A stretch of DNA of 64,000 nucleotides from Lachnospiraceae bacterium (GTDB taxonomy: Bacteria > Bacillota > Clostridia > Lachnospirales > Lachnospiraceae), in NCBI GenBank assembly GCA_949383255.1, contig CASJPF010000007.1:1-64000 (forward strand), read 5' to 3'. The notes under the pieces are model-generated. The model was given only the letters and a program-made list of their open reading frames with translations, searched no databases and was not told the origin of the DNA. The translations under genes were made by a program, and so were the position numbers. Shown here piece by piece: positions 43,049 to 52,179 of this stretch (positions are counted from its first letter, which is position 1; every line of letters starts with the position of its first letter).

Positions 43049-44365
43049 ATGCAGAATCAATATTCAAATGGCAGTAATGGGACAAATAATAGTCAACAAA
43101 ATTGTCCTATTAACAATAATATGATAAATAGTCCTACCAATAGAGAAGTAAAGCATCAGAAGAGTACAAAACATTATATTCTTGGCATTGTAACAGGCCT
43201 ATTAGCAGCTTTTGCAGTCACGCTTGTCGTGACGGGAGCAGTGCGTATTTACCGGGCAATCTTGCCGGGCAGCAGAGGAAATGCAGCAGGTAGGGTTGAA
43301 AGTATCACAAATGGAAGTGTGGAGAGAAAGCTTGGTGTTCTGGAAGATACAATTAAAAAGTATTTCTGGAAAGATGTGGAGGAGGAAAAGCTGGAAGATG
43401 GGCTATATAAAGGATTGCTTAGTTCGCTGGAGGATCCCTACAGTGTCTACTATACTAATGAGGAGCTCATCGCATTACAGCAGCAGACAGAAGGAATTTA
43501 CTATGGTATTGGCGCTTACATTCAAGACGGAGAGACGGGGTATGTCCAGATTAGTGGTGTGATTAAGAATACACCTGCGGAGGAAAGTGGTCTGATGCAG
43601 GGGGATTATATCTATAAAGTCAATGATGAAGATATGCAGGGCAAGGACAAATCCTATGTGGTAAGTAAGATTAAGGGAGAAGAACACACCTATGTTACCT
43701 TGACCATAATTAGAGAGAATGCGCCAGAACCATTAGAAATTGATGTGGAGCGCCGAAAGATTGAAAGTCCTACTGTTGAGTATGAAATGTTTGAAAATAA
43801 AATGGCTTATATACAAATTACAGAGTTTGACCTTGTGACAACAAAACAGTTTGAGACTGCCTATAATCAAGCTAAGACGGATGGAATGAAAGGGCTAATT
43901 ATTGATTTACGCAGCAATCCTGGCGGAAATCTTTCGACAGTCTGTGATATTGCCCGCATGATTCTTCCAAAGGGCATGATTGTTTATACAGAGGATAAAT
44001 ATGGAGAGCGCGAAGAATATACCTGTAAGGGAGATAACAAAATTACAGTTCCGCTCGTTGTGCTTACAAACGGTTACAGTGCAAGTGCATCAGAGATTTT
44101 AGCAGGTGCAGTGAAAGACTACAAGATTGGAACGCTTGTAGGAACCACAACGTTTGGCAAAGGAATTGTGCAGAAGGTAATTAATCTGTCAGATGGTTCT
44201 GCAGTAAAGCTTACAGTGAGCAGTTATTTTACTCCCAATGGAAATAATATTCATGGGATTGGAATTGCGCCAGATGTGGAAGTTCCGTTTGATGCAGAAC
44301 AATATAAGAATGGGACAGATAACCAACTAGAGAAAGCAAAAGAAATATTGGCAGGGATGATGTGA
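43049..44365 (+). CDS. ctpA: C-terminal processing protease (S41, CtpA-like)
   Basis: This 438-residue protein has an Asn/Gln-rich N-terminus, one membrane helix (about 39-62), a PDZ domain (about 140-225; SGLMQGDYIYKVN) and the S41 catalytic core. The nucleophile is the middle serine of YSASASEIL, with the general-base lysine 25 residues later in TFGKG. That spacing equals the Ser-Lys dyad of E. coli Prc. It acts outside the membrane and may process the preceding M23 hydrolase. It starts at ATG 43049 after AAAGG, 26 nt behind that gene, and ends at a strong terminator. Confidence 0.92.
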   Translation: MQNQYSNGSNGTNNSQQNCPINNNMINSPTNREVKHQKSTKHYILGIVTGLLAAFAVTLVVTGAVRIYRAILPGSRGNAAGRVESITNGSVERKLGVLEDTIKKYFWKDVEEEKLEDGLYKGLLSSLEDPYSVYYTNEELIALQQQTEGIYYGIGAYIQDGETGYVQISGVIKNTPAEESGLMQGDYIYKVNDEDMQGKDKSYVVSKIKGEEHTYVTLTIIRENAPEPLEIDVERRKIESPTVEYEMFENKMAYIQITEFDLVTTKQFETAYNQAKTDGMKGLIIDLRSNPGGNLSTVCDIARMILPKGMIVYTEDKYGEREEYTCKGDNKITVPLVVLTNGYSASASEILAGAVKDYKIGTLVGTTTFGKGIVQKVINLSDGSAVKLTVSSYFTPNGNNIHGIGIAPDVEVPFDAEQYKNGTDNQLEKAKEILAGMM

Positions 44366-44377
44366 GAATATATTTTT

Positions 44378-44407
44378 AAAAATAGCAGCGTAAAAGCTGC
44401 TATTTTT
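44378..44407 (+). terminator. Terminator of the ftsEX-ctpA operon
   Basis: AAAAATAGCAGC (44378-44389) pairs with GCTGCTATTTTT (44396-44407), loop GTAAAA. Confidence 0.92.
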
Positions 44408-44512
44408 ATGCGCAGACCCGTGCAGAGCAGATAAGCCACTAAAGTGGTGTACAGGTCGCGCGGCGAGTAGGGAAGATAAGACTTCCCTATTCGATTACAC
44501 ATAGGTATCCAA
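44407..44512. repeat. Dispersed structured repeat family A, copy 3
   Basis: It follows the terminator as TATGCGCAGACCC. It has an outer GCGC/GCGC and GACC/GGTC pairing and an inner CCACTAAAGTGG, then GCGAGTAGGGAAG with a hairpin to CTTCCCTAT. The order of parts is as in copies 1 and 2 but with different stem sequences. Confidence 0.6.
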
Positions 44513-44515
44513 AGG

Positions 44516-44555
44516 AATATGCCGCAAAGCCCTTATAAGAGCTTTGCGGCATATT
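44516..44555. terminator. 15-bp perfect hairpin between convergent genes
   Basis: AATATGCCGCAAAGC (44516-44530) pairs with GCTTTGCGGCATATT (44541-44555). The 10-nt loop CCTTATAAGA also carries a short self-pairing core. It lies between ctpA and the end of the minus-strand surface gene. The T-tract is weak on both sides. Confidence 0.7.
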
Positions 44556-44590
44556 AGTAAAATCTCATTTAACTTGGTTGATGAAATGGA

Positions 44591-47500
44591 TTAGCGTGGT
44601 TGTTTTCTCACATCATCAACGTTTAGCGTACAGAAAACAGGTTCACTTCTGTTGGTGTAATACCAAAGTATCTTTCCATTGTCTACAATCGGTTTGCAGT
44701 CAGAAAGTGCACCTTCAAAGGTATAAATGCCGGAAACGGCCTCACCTGCTGCATTGAGAAGAACACTCTTTAGACTGGATACAGTTTGCTCTTTGCCATT
44801 CTCTCCCATAATCTTTTTGGATTCCATCCAGATCAGCACTGTTTCATTACTGTTTACTTTTACTAAATGAGGCGTGGATACAGATGTTTTATCTTCGGCT
44901 GTATAGTTTGTAATCCAGTGTAATTTTACTGCAGCATTTGTAAAATTATCTTGGGGTGTGCTACTTACGAAAATGTTTTTTACACCATTTCTATTCCACG
45001 GTTTTGCATCTTGATCAATGGAATTTCCAGCCACCAAATAATGGGTGGTTGTTGCTTCCAGACCACCTACAGAAGCTCCTGTCCACGGATTGTTACCACC
45101 TGTTGCGCCTTCTAGTCTTAGTGCAGTTACAGATTGAGATGATTGTGCTGATGTAAAATAGGTATTTCTATTTCCTGCCTTGCTATGCCTTGATAGCAGG
45201 ACGCAACGCGGGTAAGCATCTCCATGATCCGCAGTGATTAAATAAGGGTCTGATAAAGTGATATATTGATTTAGGGAATGACTTGCTATTGCAGGACCTC
45301 CAAGTGTATAAAACTGGTTGATAAATTCCATATTGGAAATATCAATGCTAAATGCCATATTTGCCTGATGTTCGCTATACATCTTATGACCTGTACGCAC
45401 ATATAATATACCTTCATGATCTAACATGCGGACACTACTAAATGAAAATGGCTCATATGTATTAATACCAAACAGTCTGGCATCGTCTAACCTGTTCCAG
45501 TTTTTATCATATTTTACAAAACGAATCACTTCGACATTATCATTTTTGTTCGGATTTGATTGTCCGAAAACAAGGAAATAGTAGTCTTTTGTTGCGTAAA
45601 AACCACCAAATCTCGGCAATTCTGACTTTATCAATTTCTGTGAACGGAATTGATAATCTGCTGTATAGGTTTCGACATAAACTCCTTTACCACTAACAAA
45701 TTCAACACGCGTTAAAGTACCATCATCATTCTGAAGCAAGGTAGAATTTACTTCAAGACCTTTTTCTTTGAAGTCCGAATAATTATGTCTATTTATATTG
45801 CTTGAAATAGCGGGGGTGTTGTTTGGTTCTTCAGGCGGCATATCTATTTTTAAAGTTTTTGTTACTTTTCCATCAAAATCAGCAAGTCCCTTTATGGTAA
45901 CTTTGACTTTTTTACCCTTTTCTTCATAGTTTTCGATATGATAGTCAGCGTATTCTTGTAATTCTTTTTTGTTATATTTTAGTACAACTTTGCTTGGGAC
46001 TTTATCTGTTGCCTTTGTTACACTTACAGAAGCTTTTTTAATATGCTGTGGTTTAATTTCAAATGTAATATTTGTGCTTCCTGTACAGTTATTACCAATC
46101 CCTTTGATTGTGATTCTGCCTGTACCTGAGTGAAGATTATTTGAATAAGCAACTGTATAGTCTTTGTTCAAAGTTAGTTTTTTGTTACGTATTGTTTTTA
46201 TTGTTAGAGCGGGCTTTTGTTCTTTTCCGTTGTAGGTTTTGGGAGATATGTTGGTTATATCCACGTACTTTGGCGTACTATCTGTGGCTATCCTTTTATT
46301 GACATCTACCTTGTTAATCGTAAATGTACCTACAAACTTTCCTTTATATTGACCCTTTCCTGTGATAATCATCACTGCTGTTCCAACATTTATATTATTC
46401 TGATACTGCACTTTATAATCTTTGTTATTTTGCAGGTCTGTATCACCCATTTTAACTTTAACATTTCGTGTAATGGCTTTCCCAGTATATGTCGTATCTC
46501 CGGTAATCTCCAATTTGGCATTATTAATATAGTATTCTTTCTCAACATCATATACAGTGAGACTTATAGTAACAGATCCCTCATAGTTTGTGTTCGGCTT
46601 TGCTTCTAATGTTAACTTTACTTTCTTAGGATCTTCTCGATCATAACTAGCGAGAAACAAATTATTACCTAACCTTACAGAACCATCATAAATAACAATT
46701 GATGGAGTGCCGTTGTTGAGTATGCTGCCTGTGATAACTTTTAGTTTCTTGATGCTTTTACGAGTGATTGTAAAGTTTTTTGTTATACTTCCCGTATATT
46801 CTCCAATTCCTGTAATTGTTACAGAAGGTTGCGTTTTATCGGTATTAGCATTCGTATTATTTTTGTATGTTAGTGTATAGTCTCTGCCTTTTTTGAGTGT
46901 AACTCGTTTCTGGCCGTCGAGTATGGAAACAGTTACATTTGGCTCGTAGGGTTTACCATTATAAACGTTCGATTTAATATCTTTAATGTTGGTATCTGTT
47001 AAATCAGCAGTTAAATCTATTGGCGGGTCTATTGTAAAGTTTTTTGTTATACTTCCCGTATATTCTCCAGTTCCTGAAATCGTTACAGAAGCTGTATTTT
47101 CGCCTGGCTGAATATTGTTTTGATACTTGAGTGTATAATCTCTGTCTTTTTTGAGTGTAACTCGTTTCTTACCGTTCGATATGGAAACAGTTACACTGGG
47201 TTCATAAGGTTTACCATTATACCGCCTTGATTTAATCTCTTCAGGGTTAACTTTGGTCTCTGTTAAAGTATCAGTTAAATCTATTGGTGGATCTATTGTA
47301 AAGGGAAAAGCTTTACTTCCCTTATATTTATCCTTTCCTGTAATGATTACAGAAGCATTACCAGGATTTATATTATTTTTGTATGTAAGTGTATAGTCTC
47401 TGTCTTTTTTGAGTGTAATTCGTTTCTTGCCGTTCGATATGGAAACAGTTACACTGGGTTCATAAGGTTTACCATTATACCGTCTTGATTTAATTTCTTT

Positions 47501-49957
47501 AGGGCTAATTTGGGTAGCTGTCGATGTAGCACCTAAATCTATACGGGTATCTTGTGCTTTTGTTTCTTGTGAAGCACTCATACTAATGTCTGCATTATCC
47601 GCTGGCACCCACTTTGCATACAGCACAATATCTTCTGTGACAATATCGGTCTCAAAATCCCATGCATTGACGCAATCTGCTTCTCGATACCATTCTGCAA
47701 AGGTATATCCTTCTGCTGTTGGTGTTTCTGGCGCTGCAAATGTCTCGCCATTTGCTACAGTTACAGGTTCAATTTGTGTGCCAATTTCTTGCAATTCAAA
47801 AGTGACAAGACAAGTATCTGTTGCGTTGGTGGTTTGGGTTTCTGTTTCTCCCTCTGTCCATTTTGCATATAAAATGGTGTCTGATAATACTGTATCCACT
47901 GTAAAATCCCATGCATTCGTGCACTCAGATTCTTTAAACCAGCCTTCAAATTGGTATCCTTCATCTGTTGGCGGTTCCGGTGCAGTTAGAAGTTCACCAC
48001 TCTTTGCAGTTAAGGATTCGATGGGGGTTCCATGCTCTTGCAGCTCAAAACTTACAGTATAAATGGGTGCGGAAGGGTCCTCTACCCATTTTGCATAGAG
48101 TGTAATATCCGCTGTTACAATGTCATTTTCAAAATCCCATATTGTTTCGCACCCTGCTTCTTTGAACCAGCCTTCCAATAAGAAACCTTCTTTGACTGGA
48201 GCTTCGGGCAGTTCAATTTTCTTGTTTTCCAGTATAGATTGTGCTGGGACAATGGTTCCACCATTGGATTCAAAAGTTACGGCGTAGCGCAAGGGTTCGT
48301 CTTCTGCCACAGTGTATACAAATTCAGCGATGTCGCTGTCCGCAAAGCCTTCCTTTACAGCGATTGCTTTCACTGTAATATCTTCTTCAATAGAGATTGG
48401 CTCGGTATATAAAGTGCTTTCTATAGAAGGCGTTGTGCCGTCTAAGGTATAATAGATTGTCGCATCATCCACACTTGTCAATATGAGCTTGGATTCTTTG
48501 GCAACCACTTCTCCTGATAATATGCTTGCTTCGGGTGCAGTTAGAGTTTCCTCTTCTTCAGCGATAGAGAAGAACTGAACCGTATAGCGAATATAAGGCT
48601 TTTCGTCTTTTGTAATTTCTATTTGAAATAAATCTTCGTCCTCGTAAGCGGTAATGTCTGATGTCCTCGGACGGAAAATAATACAGCCTTTTTGAGTGGT
48701 GCTGTTATTGTCCACATAGAAATCACCATCTGCGGAATCTTTTGAAAAGTTCCATTTCTTTCCATCGGATTCTCTTGTCAATGTCACCTGAATCTCGGAG
48801 GTTTTTAATGCTTCTCCGGTAGATACAGACCATGTATCGTCCTTGTCAAAATATTCAATAGGCATATTTTGGGCAGGCCATGCAATGCCGAATATACTTT
48901 CGATTTCACCAGAGTGGTCTGCTGTATACATGGCGCTATATATGCCGTTACTGCCCTTTACAGCGCCAAAACCAATCTGTTCCATAGATGGATTTAAAAT
49001 GTTTCTGCGATATTCAAGTTGCGCTATAGCGTCTTTGTCCTTGGCTGCCATCCAAGAATCAAGAAGCATTTCGTTTAAGGTTTGTGTCTGTTGACTTGCA
49101 TATGCAATATTGGAATGAGAGGCACCTTCACAACCTTGTTTAAATAGTTCGTCTGACATGTCATCGGGTTGCGATGGTTCAGAACTTAACTCGTTGTTAA
49201 CATAGTTTACAAGTGCTGCGGATTGGCTCAAATCATTGTATTTATCATTGAGTGATATAGTATCATAGGGTAGACCAGCAATAAAACGAATTTGACGAAC
49301 CATAGTAACTGCGGAGTGCAGTGTGTCATCGGATAAGGCGCCTGACTTATAAGGAGATGTCACAATAGGTTGTTCCTTATAAGTAATTTTGTCTGTTTTA
49401 GCAGCGTTTTCTTGTTCTAGAAATGCTAAGATTTCGTCGGTGGTTCGGTAAGACACTTGAAGTTTCGTATCTTGCTGTTTGGATTCTGTTGATTCTTCTG
49501 TTTCCGTTGATTCTTCTGTCTCGAGATCTGTTAGTGTTTCCGTTTCTGTTGATTTTTCCGTCTCGAGATCTGTTTCCGTTTCTGTTTTGGTTTCCGTCGA
49601 TTCTTCTGTATTGAGATCTGTTAACGTTTCTGCTTCCGTTGATCCTTCTGTCTCGAAATCTGTTTCCGTTTCTGTTTTGGTTTCCGTTGATTTTTCCGTT
49701 TCAGGCTCTGTTTCCGCTTCTGTTTCCACTGATTCTTCCGTCTCAAGATCTGTTGATTCTTTCTCTTCTGTTTCGCGGACAGACTTTTGCTCTGTTTCAT
49801 TGTTCTCTGTTGTTTCCTGTTGTGCAGCTGTACTTTGCTGTTCTACAGAAATTTCTTCTGGCAAGTCTCTAGTTTCAGAAGCCGATGCAGGAAAATCCAT
49901 AGTGGTAAATACCATAGCAATTGATAACAGCATACAGAATAATTTTTTCTTTCTCAT
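44591..49957 (-). CDS. Large repeat-rich secreted protein with CAP-like domain
   Basis: This 1788-residue protein has a signal peptide (MRKKKLFCMLLSIAMVFTTM...ASA). A Glu-Thr-rich low-complexity tract (about 50-160) includes two 30-residue repeats (90-119, 120-149). A CAP/SCP-like domain lies at about 195-355 (HSNIAYA, RRNILNPSMEQIGFGAV) and a chitobiase-C-terminal-like segment at about 460-545. Three Listeria-Bacteroides type repeats follow (about 550-775, each ending LYAKW). Three near-identical 86-residue repeats begin near 815 (motif YNGKPYEP), followed by diverged ones. The C-terminal 400 residues may be a beta-propeller. No LPXTG motif or membrane tail is visible, so it is probably released or held by another route. 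It starts at ATG 49957 (minus strand) after AGAGG. Adhesin or wall-associated roles are plausible. Confidence 0.8.
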   Translation of the reverse strand: MRKKKLFCMLLSIAMVFTTMDFPASASETRDLPEEISVEQQSTAAQQETTENNETEQKSVRETEEKESTDLETEESVETEAETEPETEKSTETKTETETDFETEGSTEAETLTDLNTEESTETKTETETDLETEKSTETETLTDLETEESTETEESTESKQQDTKLQVSYRTTDEILAFLEQENAAKTDKITYKEQPIVTSPYKSGALSDDTLHSAVTMVRQIRFIAGLPYDTISLNDKYNDLSQSAALVNYVNNELSSEPSQPDDMSDELFKQGCEGASHSNIAYASQQTQTLNEMLLDSWMAAKDKDAIAQLEYRRNILNPSMEQIGFGAVKGSNGIYSAMYTADHSGEIESIFGIAWPAQNMPIEYFDKDDTWSVSTGEALKTSEIQVTLTRESDGKKWNFSKDSADGDFYVDNNSTTQKGCIIFRPRTSDITAYEDEDLFQIEITKDEKPYIRYTVQFFSIAEEEETLTAPEASILSGEVVAKESKLILTSVDDATIYYTLDGTTPSIESTLYTEPISIEEDITVKAIAVKEGFADSDIAEFVYTVAEDEPLRYAVTFESNGGTIVPAQSILENKKIELPEAPVKEGFLLEGWFKEAGCETIWDFENDIVTADITLYAKWVEDPSAPIYTVSFELQEHGTPIESLTAKSGELLTAPEPPTDEGYQFEGWFKESECTNAWDFTVDTVLSDTILYAKWTEGETETQTTNATDTCLVTFELQEIGTQIEPVTVANGETFAAPETPTAEGYTFAEWYREADCVNAWDFETDIVTEDIVLYAKWVPADNADISMSASQETKAQDTRIDLGATSTATQISPKEIKSRRYNGKPYEPSVTVSISNGKKRITLKKDRDYTLTYKNNINPGNASVIITGKDKYKGSKAFPFTIDPPIDLTDTLTETKVNPEEIKSRRYNGKPYEPSVTVSISNGKKRVTLKKDRDYTLKYQNNIQPGENTASVTISGTGEYTGSITKNFTIDPPIDLTADLTDTNIKDIKSNVYNGKPYEPNVTVSILDGQKRVTLKKGRDYTLTYKNNTNANTDKTQPSVTITGIGEYTGSITKNFTITRKSIKKLKVITGSILNNGTPSIVIYDGSVRLGNNLFLASYDREDPKKVKLTLEAKPNTNYEGSVTISLTVYDVEKEYYINNAKLEITGDTTYTGKAITRNVKVKMGDTDLQNNKDYKVQYQNNINVGTAVMIITGKGQYKGKFVGTFTINKVDVNKRIATDSTPKYVDITNISPKTYNGKEQKPALTIKTIRNKKLTLNKDYTVAYSNNLHSGTGRITIKGIGNNCTGSTNITFEIKPQHIKKASVSVTKATDKVPSKVVLKYNKKELQEYADYHIENYEEKGKKVKVTIKGLADFDGKVTKTLKIDMPPEEPNNTPAISSNINRHNYSDFKEKGLEVNSTLLQNDDGTLTRVEFVSGKGVYVETYTADYQFRSQKLIKSELPRFGGFYATKDYYFLVFGQSNPNKNDNVEVIRFVKYDKNWNRLDDARLFGINTYEPFSFSSVRMLDHEGILYVRTGHKMYSEHQANMAFSIDISNMEFINQFYTLGGPAIASHSLNQYITLSDPYLITADHGDAYPRCVLLSRHSKAGNRNTYFTSAQSSQSVTALRLEGATGGNNPWTGASVGGLEATTTHYLVAGNSIDQDAKPWNRNGVKNIFVSSTPQDNFTNAAVKLHWITNYTAEDKTSVSTPHLVKVNSNETVLIWMESKKIMGENGKEQTVSSLKSVLLNAAGEAVSGIYTFEGALSDCKPIVDNGKILWYYTNRSEPVFCTLNVDDVRKQPR
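46760..47530 (-). repeat. Three 258-bp tandem repeats within the surface gene
   Basis: The sequence CATAAGGTTTACCATTATA recurs at 47461 and 47203, and as a variant at 46945, at exact 258-bp intervals. Neighbouring blocks (for example GTAACTCGTTTCT) repeat at the same period. Recombination could change copy number in frame, since 258 is a multiple of 3. Confidence 0.85.
49511..49690 (-). repeat. Two 90-bp Glu-Thr coding repeats
   Basis: Residues 90-119 and 120-149 of the surface protein repeat the pattern STETKTETETD-LETE-STETETLTDLETEE with a few substitutions. The surrounding region is a continuous low-complexity tract. Confidence 0.8.
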
Positions 49958-50382
49958 AAAACACCTCTACTTATTAAAAGCTGTTTAAAAATAGTTGCTG
50001 CTGGATGAGAACTATGGACGGACAGCAGTACATAGTTTTTCATCATGGGGGAGGGGGGGATAAAATCACATCCTTTCTAGGATAATACTTTACATGCATT
50101 CTAAAGCGCGTTAAAATACTAGATTTTGTGCAAAATTTATTTTTTAAGCACATTTAGGAAACTATATTCATAGTGAAAATGCATGTTTTGCACATGTAAG
50201 TTATTATACTATATAAATCCAGTAATTGCCAGTGTTTCTTAATTCTTGTATATGAAGTGTTTGATATTTGGTTACAGTTTGTGCCAACAGTTTTAGTCTT
50301 GCTGGCGTAAACAACAATATTAAAAGATAAGTATTTTGGCGCAGGCAGTAAAAATGCATTGAATGAATTGAAATAGGGCTAC
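49958..50382. other. AT-rich intergenic region upstream of surface gene
   Basis: It contains the minus-strand leader of the surface gene (start 49957) and a G-run near 50046-50058. I see no convincing -35/-10 pair or gene. Confidence 0.5.
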
Positions 50383-50424
50383 TGTAGTTCCACTAGCTTT
50401 AGACAGTGGGTTACGGTAGCTAAA
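50383..50424 (+). mobile_element. IS200/IS605-type end hairpin
   Basis: CCACT...AGTGG surrounds AGCTTTAGAC, flanked by CTAC/GTAG and GTA/TAC pairings. The CTTTAGAC...GGGT core is shared with the ends at 50865-50887 and near 60714. It probably marks the left side of the remnant. Confidence 0.5.
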
Positions 50425-50459
50425 AGTAGTGGTTTGTGTTATACTTACGTTATGAGAAC

Positions 50460-50760
50460 ATGAAATTCTAAAAATAAACACAAATGTTTGTTACAATATT
50501 ATATTATTTTTGTGTGTAAATATAGAAAGAAATTACTTATACTGGAAAAATATTGGAGGATATTAGGCAGTTACATGATAGAAGCAGAACCTACAATGTC
50601 CATTTGTAAAATTGTCAATTTGACGAAAAGCTGTAAAACATATCATATTGGGGAAGGATATTTGAATTATTTTAAGAAACGTTTTTAGAAAAAAGCACAC
50701 GTTTTGGATAGATGGATACTTTGCTTGTAGTGCTAAAAAAGAGAAAAAATCTGTCAGTAG
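50460..50760 (+). pseudogene. tnpA: Remnant of IS200/IS605 TnpA transposase
   Basis: The frame from about 50476 reads KCLLQYYIIFVCKYRKKLL, the N-terminal signature of Y1 (HUH) transposases. PTMSICKIVNLTKS, a mid-protein helix, follows. After 50688 the sequence continues in another frame as KKHTFWIDGYFACSAKK, the conserved tFWxdGYFxcS block. The HUH histidine motif and surrounding 40-50 residues are missing, a frameshift separates the halves, and the catalytic tyrosine helix is absent, so it is inactive. Confidence 0.75.
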
Positions 50761-50775
50761 AATGTAGATATCAAA

Positions 50776-50887
50776 GTATAGGGTAGGAATTGGCCAAATT
50801 AACACCTGACGAGTTGATAGATAAACCGAACAATGTTTGGTTACGAGAACGATGCAACAGGAAGTCCTTTGGTTTTAGACAATGGGT
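50776..50887 (+). mobile_element. IS605-family right end, copy 1
   Basis: The block CCAAATTAACACCTG (50794 region) through to the hairpin CCTTTGGTTTTAGACAATGGG recurs at 60651-60745. This copy has about 20 extra nt in the middle. In active elements this region contains the RE and overlaps the TnpB guide (omega) RNA. Confidence 0.65.
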
Positions 50888-51130
50888 AATTTATATGACC
50901 TTAAAAAAGCGGGATTGCGTTGTAGAATAGATAAAAGATCTGAAAAAAGAGGGTATAAAATAAGAGTTGCACAGATGGAAAGAATCCCTTATATGCTTAT
51001 AGTTGGTAAGAAGAGGAGAAATACGAATTATATTTTTGTCCCCGCGGGAGAGAGTGGTGATTTGAGCGTTTTGTCAGTAAAACAGTTGTTGGAAGTTCTT
51101 CGCATAGAGGGCATAATGGGTAAATTTTAA
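50882..51130 (+). pseudogene. thrS: C-terminal fragment of threonyl-tRNA synthetase
   Basis: The 82-codon frame encodes an anticodon-binding-domain tail: LKKAGLRCRIDKRSEKRGYK, then RVAQMERIPYMLIVGKKRR, then GDLSVLSVKQLLEVLR. It matches the ThrRS pattern in which a degenerate D-x-R-x-E-K-x-G-Y-K-I-R leads to IPYML-V-G. The catalytic and editing domains are absent. The ATG is formed by the IS end (CAATGGGT), and coding similarity starts immediately after it, so the insertion probably joined the fragment to the element. Expression as a free anticodon-binding domain is unlikely but possible. Confidence 0.7.
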
Positions 51131-51241
51131 CAATAGCATTATTTTAAATAATTACATTTGTGTAAAATAGAATTATTTTCTTGTTGGGAAGTGCAAATAT
51201 TTAATAGGTGTTAAAATAGATTGAGAATGGAGATTAGAAAA

Positions 51242-51751
51242 ATGCGTATGTTGTTTGAACTAGACAAAAAGGATTATATTGTAGGAGGAAGCGTTTTTTG
51301 CAGACCTTCTGTGAGAGGTATTATTGTTAAAAATGGGAAGGTGGCAATGGTCCACAGTAGGAAGTATGATTACTATAAATTTCCGGGTGGTGGTATAGAG
51401 GACAATGAATCTAAGGAAGATGCGTTAATAAGGGAAGTTTTAGAGGAAACTGGTTTATGTGTAATTCGGGAATCTATCGCGGAATATGGGCAAGTTTATC
51501 GCATTCAAAAAGGCGAAAAAGCAGATATTTTTATACAGGATAATTATTATTATTTATGTCGTGTGGAGGATAATATTAAGCAACAAAATTTAGATGAATA
51601 TGAAGCGGAAGAGGGATTTGTTCTTGAATATGTGACACCACAGCTTGTAGCAGATAAAAACAGAAAAAGTACAGTGGATAAGTTTAGTATGGAAATGCTG
51701 GAACGCGATGTAAAAGTATTGGAAATTTTAGTACAAGAAGGATATTTGTAA
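51242..51751 (+). CDS. NUDIX hydrolase
   Basis: This protein of about 169 residues has a complete Nudix box: GGGIEDNESKEDALIR continuing to EVLEETG, which satisfies G-x5-E-x7-R-E-x2-E-E-x-G. It would hydrolyse a nucleoside-diphosphate-linked substrate with Mg2+; the substrate cannot be inferred. ATG 51242 has GGAG 9 nt upstream; a TTG at 51221 adds seven residues without a ribosome site. It is convergent with the next gene. Confidence 0.88.
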   Translation: MRMLFELDKKDYIVGGSVFCRPSVRGIIVKNGKVAMVHSRKYDYYKFPGGGIEDNESKEDALIREVLEETGLCVIRESIAEYGQVYRIQKGEKADIFIQDNYYYLCRVEDNIKQQNLDEYEAEEGFVLEYVTPQLVADKNRKSTVDKFSMEMLERDVKVLEILVQEGYL

Positions 51752-51777
51752 AAAAGCAATTCTATAAATAATATTAA

Positions 51778-52179
51778 TTAATGCCCTTCTATATTGTTTA
51801 CAAATGGAGCTGATGTGCTGATACAAATCATGTAAGTCCCCTCTTCTGTTTTGTCAACATAGCAATCCCATTCCTCCAATGTATAATATTTTGACATGCG
51901 ATTTTCTATTTCCTCTTTTTGCAGTCCTGTTAAAAAGGTGATGGAGGATAGACAGTCAACATGGTTTCCAGTTCCTGAGGTATTTCCAGTTTTTGAATAA
52001 ACAGTTACAATTTCAATATCAGAGATTTCTTTTTGTAGATTGTTTTGTAATGTAGTCGTTTGTTCTTTGGTTGCAAGATGATTAATGCACATACCAAAGG
52101 TTTCATATACTCCACAAATTACAATGAATATAACTGGCAAAAGGACTATTATAATGCCAAATCTTTTTAGCCATTTCAT
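51778..52179 (-). CDS. Small membrane-anchored hypothetical protein
   Basis: This 133-residue protein has one N-terminal membrane helix (about 9-28) and a roughly 100-residue extracytoplasmic domain. The domain resembles none I know; it has a cysteine pair in NHVDCLSSI and EEWDCYVD that could form a disulfide. The start at 52179 (minus strand) follows GGAGG. It lies between the NUDIX gene and the beta-mannosidase leader. Function unknown. Confidence 0.65.
   Translation of the reverse strand: MKWLKRFGIIIVLLPVIFIVICGVYETFGMCINHLATKEQTTTLQNNLQKEISDIEIVTVYSKTGNTSGTGNHVDCLSSITFLTGLQKEEIENRMSKYYTLEEWDCYVDKTEEGTYMICISTSAPFVNNIEGH

Noticed and set aside
47586-48062. Plus-strand 158-codon serine/valine-rich frame inside the surface gene
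   Set aside because: It is a by-product of repetitive coding on the minus strand; the serine-rich pattern at 49479-49988 (plus) likewise mirrors the Glu-Thr repeat.
50488-50688. Small independent gene
   Set aside because: The translation matches the N-terminal part of an IS200/IS605 transposase and continues in another frame, so it is a pseudogene piece.
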